Positions 26,276-35,424 are shown, counted from the stretch's first letter. The stretch is DNA of 64,000 bases from Roseburia sp. (GCA_017937095.1 JAGBEG010000007.1:62001-126000), one strand, 5' to 3'. Notes: generated by a model from the letters alone, not told the origin. Made by a program: numbers and translations.

Positions 26276-27745
26276 ATGGAATCAGGATCCCAGATGCGCG
26301 CTCCGGTATATGAAGCGCTGGAAAAGTTAAAAAAGCGGAGAGTTGTTCCCTTTGACGTGCCGGGGCACAAGAGAGGGCGTGGAAACCCTGAATTGGTGGA
26401 ACTTCTCGGGGAGAAGTGCGTGAGTCTGGACGTCAATTCCATGAAGCCGCTCGACAATCTGTGCCATCCGGTGTCTGTCATCAAGGAGGCAGAGGAACTG
26501 GCGGCGGAAGCATTTCGCGCGGATCATGCCTTTTTTATGGTGGGAGGTACGACATCCTCGGTACAGAGCATGGTGCTCTCGGTCTGTCGTGCGGGAGATA
26601 AGATCATTCTGCCGCGCAATGTGCACAAGAGCGTCATCAATGCGCTTGTGCTCTGCGGAGCAGTTCCGGTCTATGTGAACCCCGAGGTGGATAAGAGGCT
26701 TGGAATTTCACTCGGCATGGAGATTTCCGAGGTGGAACGGGCGATTCTTGACAATCCGGGCGCGGTGGCAGTGCTCGTCAACAATCCGACTTACTACGGA
26801 ATCTGTTCCGACCTTCGTTCCATCGTAAAGCTGGCGCATGAGCATGAGATGCTCGTACTCGTGGATGAAGCGCATGGAACGCATCTTTATTTCGGAGAGA
26901 ATCTCCCGGTCTGCGCGATGGACGCGGGGGCGGATATGGCTTCTGTCTCCATGCACAAGTCGGGCGGGAGCCTGACGCAGAGTTCGCTGCTTCTGACCGG
27001 GAAAAATGTCAATTGGGAATATGTGAGCCAGATCATCAATCTGACGCAGACCACGAGCGCATCGTATCTTCTGATGTCAAGTCTTGATATTTCGAGAAGA
27101 AATCTTGCACTGCGCGGAAAAGAGTCGTTTGCAAAAGTGGCGCGGATGGCGGAGTATGCAAGAGAGGAAATCAATGCGATCGGCGGATATTACGCATACG
27201 GCAAGGATCTGGTGAACGGCGGAAGCGTCTATGATTTCGACGTCACAAAGCTGTCCGTGTATACAAGGGATATCGGGCTGGCGGGGATCGAGGTCTACGA
27301 TCTGCTGCGGGATGAGTACGATATCCAGATCGAGCTTGGCGATATTGCAAATATTCTTGCCTATATCTCAATCGGCGACCGTATACAGGATATCGAGCGG
27401 CTTGTGGGGGCGCTTTCGGATGTGAAGCGTCTGTATTCGAAGGATCCTGCAAAGATGTTAAATACGGAATATATCAATCCGACGGTTCTCGTGTCGCCGC
27501 AGACGGCATTTTATGCGGAAAAAAACTGTATGCCGATCCGTGAGACTGCCGGGAAAATCTGCGGGGAGTTCGTGATGTGCTATCCGCCGGGAATACCGAT
27601 TCTTGCGCCGGGGGAGATGATTACGCCGGAGATTATCGAATATATTATCTACGCAAAGGAAAAAGGCTGCTCCATGCAGGGAACAGAGGATCCGAAGGTA
27701 GAGTATCTGAATGTGCTCGTAGATGAGCGTCAGGTGTGGAAATAA
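26276..27745 (+). CDS. speA: Arginine decarboxylase (Orn/Lys/Arg decarboxylase fold type I)
   Basis: Decarboxylates an amino acid, most likely arginine to agmatine because agmatine deiminase and N-carbamoylputrescine amidase follow in the same operon. The 489-residue protein resembles Bacillus SpeA: VPFDVPGHKRGRG near residue 22, FFMVGGTTSSVQSM, VDEAHGTHLYF near residue 203 and the PLP lysine in SVSMHKSGGSLTQSS near residue 228, then the small C-terminal domain (CYPPGIPILAPGE). An in-frame extension to 26069 was rejected since it is encoded by the leader's inverted repeats. First gene of a six-gene polyamine operon. Confidence 0.9.
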   Translation: MESGSQMRAPVYEALEKLKKRRVVPFDVPGHKRGRGNPELVELLGEKCVSLDVNSMKPLDNLCHPVSVIKEAEELAAEAFRADHAFFMVGGTTSSVQSMVLSVCRAGDKIILPRNVHKSVINALVLCGAVPVYVNPEVDKRLGISLGMEISEVERAILDNPGAVAVLVNNPTYYGICSDLRSIVKLAHEHEMLVLVDEAHGTHLYFGENLPVCAMDAGADMASVSMHKSGGSLTQSSLLLTGKNVNWEYVSQIINLTQTTSASYLLMSSLDISRRNLALRGKESFAKVARMAEYAREEINAIGGYYAYGKDLVNGGSVYDFDVTKLSVYTRDIGLAGIEVYDLLRDEYDIQIELGDIANILAYISIGDRIQDIERLVGALSDVKRLYSKDPAKMLNTEYINPTVLVSPQTAFYAEKNCMPIRETAGKICGEFVMCYPPGIPILAPGEMITPEIIEYIIYAKEKGCSMQGTEDPKVEYLNVLVDERQVWK

Positions 27746-27765
27746 TAAGAAAGAGGTATCAGCCA

Positions 27766-28635
27766 GTGGAACTTTGGTTTTCGGATTATCAGACGGATAA
27801 AGTAAAGCTATCTGTCAAGGTGGAGAAACAGCTTTTTGGGGAGCAGACAGAGTTTCAGAGAATCGATGTGTTTGATTCCAAGGAGTTCGGACGCTTTTTA
27901 AGCTCGGACGGAAGTATTGTTTTCTCGGAAAAGGATGAGTTTATTTATGATGAAATGATCGTGCATGTGCCGATGGCGGTGCACCCGCATGTGAGGAAGG
28001 TGCTTGTCATCGGAGGCGGCGACGGCGGAGTGGCAAGAGAATTGTCTTACTATGCGGAGATTGAGCAGATCGATGTGGTCGAGCCGGACCGGATATTCGT
28101 GGATGTATGCAGGGAATTTTTCCCCGACAATGCATGCGGTCTTGAGGATGAGAGAGTGCGGATTTATTATGAGGACGGGCTTAGATTCTTAAGAACGAAG
28201 CATGGGGAGTATGATCTGATTATCAATGATGCAATCGATCCGCTCGGGCATACCGCGGGACTGTTTACCAAGGAATTTTATGGGAACTGTTATCGCGCGC
28301 TGAACGATGAAGGAATCATGGTCTATCAGCACGGAAGCCCGTTCTATGACGAGGATGAGGAGTCCTGCCGCGTGATGCACCGCAAAGCAAGCCACAGTTT
28401 TCCAATCAGCCGCGTCTATCAGGCGCATATTCCGACCTGTTCCTCCGGCTACTGGCTGTTTGGATTTGCGTCGAAGAAATATCACCCGCTGACCGATCTG
28501 GACGCCGCGCGCTGGAAGGCGAGAGGGATTAAGACATGGTATTATACGACGAATCTGCACAAGGGCGCGTTTATGCTGCCGAAATATGTGGAGGATATGC
28601 TGGAAGAGGAAGAAGACCGGAAAGTAAAAGAGTGA
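27766..28635 (+). CDS. speE: Spermidine synthase (polyamine aminopropyltransferase)
   Basis: Transfers an aminopropyl group from decarboxylated SAM to putrescine. The 289 residues show the N-terminal MELWFSDYQT-type beta domain (GTG start at 27766, preceded by AAAGAGG), then VLVIGGGDGGVARELSYY near residue 85, DVVEPDR, and the active-site loop NDAIDPLGHTAGLFTKEFY near residues 153-172. No adenosylmethionine decarboxylase gene lies in the operon, and the next two genes supply an alternative spermidine route, so this enzyme is unexpected here. It may use dcSAM made elsewhere or act on another acceptor. Confidence 0.9.
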   Translation: MELWFSDYQTDKVKLSVKVEKQLFGEQTEFQRIDVFDSKEFGRFLSSDGSIVFSEKDEFIYDEMIVHVPMAVHPHVRKVLVIGGGDGGVARELSYYAEIEQIDVVEPDRIFVDVCREFFPDNACGLEDERVRIYYEDGLRFLRTKHGEYDLIINDAIDPLGHTAGLFTKEFYGNCYRALNDEGIMVYQHGSPFYDEDEESCRVMHRKASHSFPISRVYQAHIPTCSSGYWLFGFASKKYHPLTDLDAARWKARGIKTWYYTTNLHKGAFMLPKYVEDMLEEEEDRKVKE

Positions 28636-28745
28636 CGGAAGGAACGGAAAAGGAAACCGCGGAAGGTGAAAGAGAAAAGAATGAAAAAATGAAACAGTGA
28701 AAAATGAAAATTAAAAGATGATATAATAAAACGGAGGAAAGAAAA

Positions 28746-30005
28746 ATGGGAAGATTATTGATTATTGGCTGCGGAGGCGTTGCAGGTGTTGCGATTCACA
28801 AGTGCTGTCAGAACAGCGGCACGTTTTCTGAAATCTGTATTGCGAGCCGCACCAAGGAGAAATGCGATGCGTTAAAGGAGAAGCTTTCCGGGACGACCGA
28901 CACGGTGATTACCACGGCGAAGGTGGATGCAGACAATGTGGATGAACTGATCGCGCTGATTCAGGATTACAAGCCGGACGCTGTGCTCAATGTCGCCCTG
29001 CCGTATCAGGATCTTACGATTATGGATGCGTGCCTTGCATGTAAGGTAGACTATATTGACACCGCAAATTATGAGCCGGAGGATACCGACGATCCCAAGT
29101 GGCGCGAGATTTACGAAAAGCGCTGCAGGGAAGCGGGATTTACCGCATACTTTGATTATTCCTGGCAGTGGGCGTATCAGGAGCGCTTTAAGGAGGCGGG
29201 AATCACGGCGCTGCTCGGCAGCGGCTTTGATCCGGGCGTGACGAGTGTGTTTACCGCGTATGCATTGAAGCATTATTTTGATGAGATTGAGTATATTGAT
29301 ATTTTAGACTGCAACGGCGGCGACCACGGGTATCCGTTTGCGACGAACTTCAACCCGGAAATCAATCTGCGTGAGGTTTCCGCAAACGGTTCTTACTGGG
29401 AGAACGGTCACTGGGTAGAAACAGAACCGATGGAAATTAAAAGAGAATATAACTTTCCACAGGTGGGCGAGAAAGATATGTATCTGCTTCATCACGAAGA
29501 GATTGAGTCTCTGGCGAAGAATGTGCCGGGAGTAAAGAGAATCCGTTTCTTTATGACCTTCGGACAGAGTTATCTGACGCATATGAAATGTCTGGAGAAC
29601 GTGGGGATGCTCTCGACGTCCCCGATTCTGTATGAGGGCAGGGAAATCGTTCCGATTCAGTTCTTAAAGGCGCTTCTGCCGGATCCGGCATCTTTGGGAC
29701 CGCGCACTGTCGGCAAGACGAACATCGGATGCATCTTTACCGGAAAGAAGGACGGCAGGGAGAAGACGATTTATATTTACAATGTCTGCGATCATCAGGA
29801 GTGCTACAGGGAGGTCGGTTCTCAGGCGATTTCCTATACGACCGGCGTTCCGGCGATGATCGGCGCGGCGCTTGTGGTAGACAAGGTATGGGATAAGGAC
29901 GGCGTATTCAATATTGAGGAATTCGATCCCGATCCGTTCATGGATATGTTAAATCAGTACGGACTTCCGTGGGTGGTAGATGAAAATCCGCAGACCGTGG
30001 AGTAG
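28746..30005 (+). CDS. Carboxyspermidine/carboxynorspermidine dehydrogenase (saccharopine dehydrogenase-like)
   Basis: Reductively couples putrescine with aspartate semialdehyde to carboxyspermidine using NADPH. The 419-residue protein has the Rossmann start GRLLIIGCGGVAGVAIHKC, then VLNVALPYQDLTIMDACL and LGSGFDPGVTSVFTAYALKHYFDE, typical of the Lys1-like CASDH family. The ATG at 28746 follows GGAGGAAAG. It directly precedes the matching decarboxylase, as in the spermidine route common in gut anaerobes. A TATAAT-like sequence at about 28722 may add an internal promoter. Confidence 0.92.
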   Translation: MGRLLIIGCGGVAGVAIHKCCQNSGTFSEICIASRTKEKCDALKEKLSGTTDTVITTAKVDADNVDELIALIQDYKPDAVLNVALPYQDLTIMDACLACKVDYIDTANYEPEDTDDPKWREIYEKRCREAGFTAYFDYSWQWAYQERFKEAGITALLGSGFDPGVTSVFTAYALKHYFDEIEYIDILDCNGGDHGYPFATNFNPEINLREVSANGSYWENGHWVETEPMEIKREYNFPQVGEKDMYLLHHEEIESLAKNVPGVKRIRFFMTFGQSYLTHMKCLENVGMLSTSPILYEGREIVPIQFLKALLPDPASLGPRTVGKTNIGCIFTGKKDGREKTIYIYNVCDHQECYREVGSQAISYTTGVPAMIGAALVVDKVWDKDGVFNIEEFDPDPFMDMLNQYGLPWVVDENPQTVE

Positions 30006-30056
30006 ACAGAAGGAAACGCGCAGAAAGAGATAATATTAGAAGGAGCATGCGGGCAG

Positions 30057-31313
30057 ATGGATTGGAATGAACTTCCGACTCCATGCTATGTTGTGGATGA
30101 GAAGAAATTAAAAGAAAATTTAACAATTTTGCAGCGACTGGAGCAGGATACCGGATGCCACATTCTTCTGGCACAGAAGGCGTTTTCCATGTATGCACTC
30201 TATCCGCTGATCGGGAGCTATATCAGCGGCACGACGGCGAGCGGACTCTTTGAGGCGAGACTTGGGCGTGAAGAGATGGGGAAGGAGAATCATGTCTTTG
30301 CTCCGGCATACAAGGAAAAAGATATGGTGGAGCTGGTGAAGCTCTGCGACCACATCATCTTTAATTCCTTTGCGCAGTATGAGAAGCACCGTGAGACAAT
30401 CTTTGCATGGAACAGCAGGCTTAGGCGCAGAGACAGTGCCGCCTGCATGGATGAGGAAGCGGCGGCTGTCAGAGACGACGGCGGTACGGGCAGAAGCATC
30501 AGCGTTGGCATCCGCATCAATCCCGAGTGCTCTACGCAGGAAGGACACGCTATTTACGATCCCTGCGCGCCCGGTTCCAGACTGGGCGTGATTTTTGCGG
30601 AATTTGAAAAGGGGCTGGCGGCGCTTGGAATGGAGCGGGAGGCGGACGGCGCGTATGCACTTCCGGCGGATATAGAGGGGCTGCATTTTCACACGCTCTG
30701 CGAACAGGATGCAGATGATCTTGTGACGACATTTTATGCGTTCGAAGAAAAGTTTAAACCATATTTAAGAAAAGTAAAATGGCTGAATATGGGCGGCGGG
30801 CATCATATTACCCGTCCGGGTTATCAGGTGGAAACGTTAAAGGCGCTTCTTCAATATATTCGTGACACGCATCAGCTTGAAGTCTATCTGGAGCCGGGGG
30901 AGGCGATTGCGTTGAATGCCGGGTATCTGGTGACAGAAATCTGCGATATCGTGCACAATGGGATGGACATTCTGATTCTTGATGCGTCGGCGGCATGCCA
31001 TATGCCGGATGTGCTCGAGATGCCGTACCGTCCGCCGCTTCGCGGCGGCTTCCCGGCAGGTGAGAAGCCGTACACCTACCGGCTTTCTTCACTGACCTGC
31101 CTTGCAGGGGACGTCATTGGCGATTATAGCTTTGAACACGAGCTTCATGTGGGAGAGCGTCTGGTATTTGAGGATATGGCGATTTATTCGATGGTGAAGA
31201 ACAACACCTTTAACGGGATACCGCTTCCGGGCATTGCGCTGCTTACAGAGGACAAGACGCTGCACATGGTAAAGGAATTTGGATATGAAGATTTTAAAGG
31301 ACGATTATCTTAA
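30057..31313 (+). CDS. nspC: Carboxyspermidine/carboxynorspermidine decarboxylase
   Basis: Decarboxylates carboxyspermidine to spermidine; a fold-type III PLP enzyme related to LysA. In 418 residues it shows TPCYVVDEKKLKENL at the start, the PLP lysine in LLAQKAFSMYALYP near residue 41, GLHFHTLCEQDADDL, LNMGGGHHITRPGY, and YLEPGEAIALNAGYLV. Residues about 120-145 are an insertion (RRRDSAACMDEEAAAVRDDGG) absent from most relatives I recall. The 3' end overlaps the next gene, indicating translational coupling. Confidence 0.93.
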   Translation: MDWNELPTPCYVVDEKKLKENLTILQRLEQDTGCHILLAQKAFSMYALYPLIGSYISGTTASGLFEARLGREEMGKENHVFAPAYKEKDMVELVKLCDHIIFNSFAQYEKHRETIFAWNSRLRRRDSAACMDEEAAAVRDDGGTGRSISVGIRINPECSTQEGHAIYDPCAPGSRLGVIFAEFEKGLAALGMEREADGAYALPADIEGLHFHTLCEQDADDLVTTFYAFEEKFKPYLRKVKWLNMGGGHHITRPGYQVETLKALLQYIRDTHQLEVYLEPGEAIALNAGYLVTEICDIVHNGMDILILDASAACHMPDVLEMPYRPPLRGGFPAGEKPYTYRLSSLTCLAGDVIGDYSFEHELHVGERLVFEDMAIYSMVKNNTFNGIPLPGIALLTEDKTLHMVKEFGYEDFKGRLS

Positions 31314-32838
31314 ATCAGGAATTAATAATAATGATATGACGGACGATTCATCCGCGCCTGCCGGGACTCCGGCGGCGGATGGTTTTTTTATGCCGGGAGA
31401 GTTCGAGCCACATGCGGGCTGTATCATGGTCTGGCCGGAGCGTCCGGGCTCATGGATTTATGGCGCAAAGGCGGCGCGCAGGGCGTTTGCCGATGTAATC
31501 GCTGCTGTCGCGGAAAGTGAGAAGGTCTATGTGGCTGCCAATGAGAGCTGTCTTGCATCAGCGATAGAGGTCTTGTTTGAAGGACAGAGCAGACCGGGGA
31601 AGCGTGCCGGAACGTTTTGCTGGGATGAGGAGACTGCCGGTTGCGGGACGTCTGCTGGGGATGAGGAGGCTGCCAGTTGTGAGATATTTGTCGGACGGGA
31701 GAAGTCTGCCAGGGATGAGACGATCGCCGGACGCAGGACAAGCAGTGACGACATGAAGGATAGCAAGGCGCAGATAGGCGAAGCTCGCCGGGAGCCTCTC
31801 ACGTGGCGGAGAAATGTGGAAATCTTTATCGCAGAGACAGACGATGCGTGGGCGCGGGATATTGCGCCTACGTTCGTTGTGAAAACGTCGCGTCAGACAG
31901 AGGATGCGCAGGCAGAAAACAGGCTGCCGCGTGAAAAAAATATGGTGCAGTCTGGTAATCCGGCGCGGTTGGTGCGCGCTGTGAACTGGGAATTTAACGC
32001 ATGGGGCGGCGCGGTAGACGGTCTGTATGCTTCGTGGGAGAAGGATAATGCTTTTGCAAAATATTTCTGCGGAAAATACGGCTATAAGTTTTATGATGCC
32101 GCACCATTCGTGCTGGAGGGCGGTTCGATCCACAGCGACGGAGAGGGTACGGTTCTGGTGACGGAGAGCTGTCTTTTAAGCGCGGGAAGAAACCCGTCGC
32201 TTGCGAGGGAGCAGATTGAGGAGCAGCTAAAGCGCTATCTTGGCGCGAAGAAGATTTTGTGGCTTCCGCGTGGAATATATCAGGATGAAACCAACGAGCA
32301 TGTGGACAACGTGTGCGCGTTTTTGCGTCCGGGCGAGGTCGTGCTGGCGTGGACGGATAATCAGGATGATCCGCAGTACCCGCTGTCTGCGGCATGTATG
32401 GAATATCTTGCACAGGCGACGGACGCAAAGGGGAGGAAGCTTACCATCCATAAGCTTCCGGTTCCCGATATTCCGGTCTGCATCACAGAGGAAGAACTTA
32501 AGGGCTATGCGTTCGAGGAGGGCGAGGATGAGCGCGAGGCAGGAGAGCGCCTTGCCGCGTCTTACGTCAATTTCTATTTTTCCAACGGTGCAGTGGTGAT
32601 GCCTGTGTTCGGCGGGGAAAACGAGGAGAGTGACAGGCGGGCAGTCATGTTGATGGAGCAGTGGAACCCGGAGCGGAAGGTCATTCCGGTTGCTGCGCGG
32701 GACATTTTAGTCGGCGGCGGAAATATTCACTGCATTACGCAGCAGATTCCGGCAGGCATATCCGAAAGCTGTAGTGCAGTGACGGAAGATATGACAGTAT
32801 CACAGGACAGATTGGCAGGCACGCCGGAAATGCCGTGA
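31285..32838 (+). CDS. aguA: Agmatine deiminase with low-complexity insertions
   Basis: Hydrolyses agmatine to N-carbamoylputrescine. Family motifs are present: FEPHAGCIMVWPERPGSW near residue 35, DAWARDIAPTFV, NWEFNAWGG, LEGGSIHSDG, HVDNVCAFLRPGEV and the catalytic cysteine in GGGNIHCITQQIP near residue 482. At 517 residues it is about 150 longer than usual. Most of the excess is at about 108-175, where DEETAGCGTSAG-type units recur, with a shorter insert after the RDIAP segment and an acidic tail. The ATG at 31285 follows AAAGGA at 31272 and overlaps nspC by 29 bases; an ATG at 31336 is an alternative. Confidence 0.9.
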   Translation: MKILKDDYLKSGINNNDMTDDSSAPAGTPAADGFFMPGEFEPHAGCIMVWPERPGSWIYGAKAARRAFADVIAAVAESEKVYVAANESCLASAIEVLFEGQSRPGKRAGTFCWDEETAGCGTSAGDEEAASCEIFVGREKSARDETIAGRRTSSDDMKDSKAQIGEARREPLTWRRNVEIFIAETDDAWARDIAPTFVVKTSRQTEDAQAENRLPREKNMVQSGNPARLVRAVNWEFNAWGGAVDGLYASWEKDNAFAKYFCGKYGYKFYDAAPFVLEGGSIHSDGEGTVLVTESCLLSAGRNPSLAREQIEEQLKRYLGAKKILWLPRGIYQDETNEHVDNVCAFLRPGEVVLAWTDNQDDPQYPLSAACMEYLAQATDAKGRKLTIHKLPVPDIPVCITEEELKGYAFEEGEDEREAGERLAASYVNFYFSNGAVVMPVFGGENEESDRRAVMLMEQWNPERKVIPVAARDILVGGGNIHCITQQIPAGISESCSAVTEDMTVSQDRLAGTPEMP

Positions 32839-32883
32839 TATCAGATAAATGGGACTGCAGGAAGAGATGTATGGAGGAAAAGA

Positions 32884-33777
32884 ATGAGAAAAATAAAAGT
32901 GGCGGCGATTCAGATGCGCTGCACAAAATCCTTAGATGAGAATTTGAAACATGCAGAGGCGAAGGTGTGTCAGGCGGCGGCAGAGGGCGCGAACGTGATT
33001 TTGCTCCCGGAGCTTTTTGAACGGGAATATTTCTGTCAGCAGCGCCAGTACGGATTTTATCATTATGCGAAGCCGACGCTTGAAAATGAGGCGGTGCAGA
33101 TGGGGCTGCGCCTTGCAAAGGAGCTTGGCGTCGTACTGCCGGTCAGCTTTTACGAGAGAGAGGTCAATAGTCTGTACAATTCCGTTGCCTGCATCGATGC
33201 GGACGGAAGTCTGCTTGGGGTGTACCGCAAGACGCATATCCCGGACGACCATTATTATCAGGAAAAATTCTATTTTACGCCGGGAGATACCGGATTTCAG
33301 GTGTTTGAGACGCGGTACGGCACAATTGGTGTCGGCATCTGCTGGGATCAGTGGTTTCCTGAGACGGCGCGCTGTATGGCGTTAAAGGGCGCAGAACTTT
33401 TATTTTATCCGACGGCAATCGGTTCTGAGCCGATTCTGGAGTGCGACAGTATGCCGCATTGGAGGCGCTGTATGCAGGGGCATGCAGCGGCGAATCTGAT
33501 GCCCGTGATTGCGGCGAACCGGATCGGAACGGAAACGGTAGAGCCGTGCGAGGAGAATGGCGGTCAGAAATCCTCGCTGTGCTTTTACGGTTCATCCTTC
33601 ATGACCGACGAGACGGGAGAAATCTTAAAGGATGCCGGAAGGGATGCGGAGGAAATTCTGGTGCAGGAATACGATCTCGCAGAGCTTGCAGCAAGGCGTC
33701 TCGAGTGGGGATTGTTCCGCGACAGAAGACCGGAGTGCTATGGAGCAATCGCCGGAGGAAACCAACAGAGAAAATGA
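32884..33777 (+). CDS. aguB: N-carbamoylputrescine amidase
   Basis: Hydrolyses N-carbamoylputrescine to putrescine, CO2 and ammonia; a nitrilase-superfamily enzyme of 297 residues. The Glu-Lys-Cys triad is visible: LLPELFEREYF near residue 42, YRKTHIPDDHYYQEKFYF near 116, and GVGICWDQWFPETAR near 153. The family's GSEPI and HWRRCMQGHAAANLMPV segments follow. It closes the polyamine operon, 45 bases after aguA, and is followed by a terminator. Together with speA and aguA it gives arginine to putrescine. Confidence 0.95.
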   Translation: MRKIKVAAIQMRCTKSLDENLKHAEAKVCQAAAEGANVILLPELFEREYFCQQRQYGFYHYAKPTLENEAVQMGLRLAKELGVVLPVSFYEREVNSLYNSVACIDADGSLLGVYRKTHIPDDHYYQEKFYFTPGDTGFQVFETRYGTIGVGICWDQWFPETARCMALKGAELLFYPTAIGSEPILECDSMPHWRRCMQGHAAANLMPVIAANRIGTETVEPCEENGGQKSSLCFYGSSFMTDETGEILKDAGRDAEEILVQEYDLAELAARRLEWGLFRDRRPECYGAIAGGNQQRK

Positions 33778-33795
33778 CAATAAGGGAAAGTGCTG

Positions 33796-33833
33796 CAAGC
33801 CGGAGGGGATTCGTCTGCCTCTGGCTTGTTTTT
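33796..33833 (+). terminator. Terminator of the polyamine operon
   Basis: CAAGCC with an adjoining GAGG pairs with CCTC and GGCTTG, followed by TTTTT. Confidence 0.85.
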
Positions 33834-33917
33834 ATGGTCGCGTCCGGCTATCAGCCGACAGTACTGTCTGCGGGCATGAAGTGAGAAAACGCCATATAGA
33901 CAATTTTGGAGGTAAAA

Positions 33918-34124
33918 ATGAAGCACATGATTGGATGCGTTGAATTGCTATCAAATAGCAATTTTATGCCATGGTTTTTAATGACTAATTTTCCGGAGGG
34001 AATAGATAATGCTAAAGAATGCTCTTTGATGGAACTGATTCAGGAAACGTGTATCATAGATAAAGAGTGGATTGATAATTTGACGAGCTATTGTGATGGT
34101 GTTTTTGATGAAAATGATGGTTAA
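33918..34124 (+). CDS. Small protein of unknown function (68 residues)
   Basis: Not recognised. The ATG at 33918 has an excellent ribosome site, TTGGAGGT, and the gene is much more AT-rich than the polyamine operon upstream. The product is acidic with two short hydrophobic patches (MIGCVELLSNSNFMPWFLMTNF) and ends in GVFDENDG. It overlaps the next small frame by 17 bases, suggesting a two-gene unit. It could be an immunity-type or regulatory peptide, but nothing in the sequence proves this. Confidence 0.6.
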   Translation: MKHMIGCVELLSNSNFMPWFLMTNFPEGIDNAKECSLMELIQETCIIDKEWIDNLTSYCDGVFDENDG

Positions 34125-34248
34125 GATCGCTTTTGAAGAAAAAGAAGAATTAACAAATGTAATTAAGCTGATATTGTCTACAGCGGATTTGCAAGGATGC
34201 AGCATAGAAGATGTGTGTACGTGCATTTTAGAAAACAGTCTTGAATAA
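34108..34248 (+). CDS. Small protein of unknown function (46 residues), overlaps the preceding gene
   Basis: A short frame beginning MKMMVKIAFEEKEELTNVIK and ending CTCILENSLE. ATG codons at 34096, 34108, 34114 and 34117 are possible; none has a strong ribosome site, so translation may be coupled to the upstream small gene, whose stop codon lies inside this frame. It is AT-rich like its partner. Function unknown. Confidence 0.45.
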   Translation: MKMMVKIAFEEKEELTNVIKLILSTADLQGCSIEDVCTCILENSLE

Positions 34249-34332
34249 CTACTTGATGGTGAAAGAAATGAAAAGAAAAAACAGATATTGTTATAGCATA
34301 ACAAAGGAAATATAACGAATGGAGGACACAAA

Positions 34333-35010
34333 ATGAGTGAAATGAAAGAAAAAATGCATACCGGGGAGCTTTATCTTCCGGGGGATGAAGAAATCATGAA
34401 AGAACAGGTCGTTTATCAGGATATGCTGTGTGACTACAATATGACGAAACCTTCAGAAACCGAAAAAAGAATGAACCTCTTAAAAACGATGCTGGGTGAT
34501 TGTGGCGAGGGTGTATATATTGAAGCGCCGTTCTACTCAAATTTTGGCGGGCATCATTGTCATTTTGGCAATAGGGTCTATGCAAATTATCACCTGACAT
34601 GTGTGGATGATACCCATATTTATGTTGGTGATTACACCATGTTTGGACCAAATGTTACGATTGCTACCGCCGGGCATCCTATCTTACCAGAACTTCGTGA
34701 GCAGGTATATCAGTATAATATGCCAGTTCATATTGGAAGGAACTGTTGGATTGGTGCAGGCGCCCTTATTATGCCGGGAGTTACGATAGGGGATAACACA
34801 GTAATCGGAGCGGGGAGCGTGGTCACAAAAGATATTCCTTCAAATGTTGTTGCCGTTGGAAACCCATGCAGGGTGATGCGTGAAATTAATGAGCATGATA
34901 AGGAATATTATTACAAGGACAGAAAAATTGATGATAAAGAGAAAATGGCTAATATTTTACGTTACAAAGGCATCAACCGCCATTGCGCGCATCAAAAAGG
35001 TGTTTTATAA
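34333..35010 (+). CDS. Sugar O-acetyltransferase (maltose/galactoside acetyltransferase family)
   Basis: Acetylates a sugar hydroxyl with acetyl-CoA. The 225-residue protein has the N-terminal Maa/LacA substrate region (MKEKMHTGELYLPGDEEIMKEQ) and a left-handed beta-helix of hexapeptide repeats. The active-site segment is NFGGHHCHFGNRVYANYHLTCVDD, with TIATAGHPI and GRNCWIGAGALIMPGVTIGDNTVIGAGSVVTKDIPSNVVAVGNPCRV after it. The ATG at 34333 follows AATGGAGG. The C-terminus is about 20 residues longer than LacA. Confidence 0.92.
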   Translation: MSEMKEKMHTGELYLPGDEEIMKEQVVYQDMLCDYNMTKPSETEKRMNLLKTMLGDCGEGVYIEAPFYSNFGGHHCHFGNRVYANYHLTCVDDTHIYVGDYTMFGPNVTIATAGHPILPELREQVYQYNMPVHIGRNCWIGAGALIMPGVTIGDNTVIGAGSVVTKDIPSNVVAVGNPCRVMREINEHDKEYYYKDRKIDDKEKMANILRYKGINRHCAHQKGVL

Positions 35011-35049
35011 TTTAAGGGAAACATAAAAATATTCTCAGGAGGAAACGCC

Positions 35050-35424
35050 ATGAATGACAAGAAAAAGGAAAAACTAAAGAGTAACCTGGTGGAGCTTGGA
35101 CTGATGGAGCAGGAAGATACGATTATCGAGTGTCTTCAGGCAAATTACAGACGCAAGTTGTTGGGAAATACAGGGGAGTGGAAGCAAGGCTGGATTTACT
35201 TTACAGAGAAGAAGATCGTCTATCCCACAGGGCTTCTGGATGAAAATATTGTGATTCCCTATGAAAGTATACGCCGCATTGAAAAATGCTCGCAGGGATT
35301 TATTCCTATGGGGATTGCCGTTACTTATGATGACCCGAAAACAGGCAGTGAGACAGAAGACCGGTTTAGCATATCGAAGAGAGATAAATGGATTGCTTTT
35401 CTGTCTGAAAAGGCGGGGTTATAA
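35050..35424 (+). CDS. Small GRAM/PH-like domain protein
   Basis: A 124-residue cytoplasmic protein. The middle, GWIYFTEKKIVYPTGLLDENIVIPYESIRRIEKCSQGFIPMGIAV, has the alternating-strand pattern of bacterial GRAM or PH domains, with the typical IPYESIRRI phrase. No membrane segment or catalytic residue is seen. The start has AGGAGG 7 bases upstream. It lies 39 bases after the acetyltransferase, possibly in one operon. Function unknown. Confidence 0.6.
   Translation: MNDKKKEKLKSNLVELGLMEQEDTIIECLQANYRRKLLGNTGEWKQGWIYFTEKKIVYPTGLLDENIVIPYESIRRIEKCSQGFIPMGIAVTYDDPKTGSETEDRFSISKRDKWIAFLSEKAGL

Noticed and set aside
31424-32451. Long minus-strand frames opposite agmatine deiminase
   Set aside because: They are low-complexity shadows of the GC-rich coding strand without ribosome sites or family resemblance.
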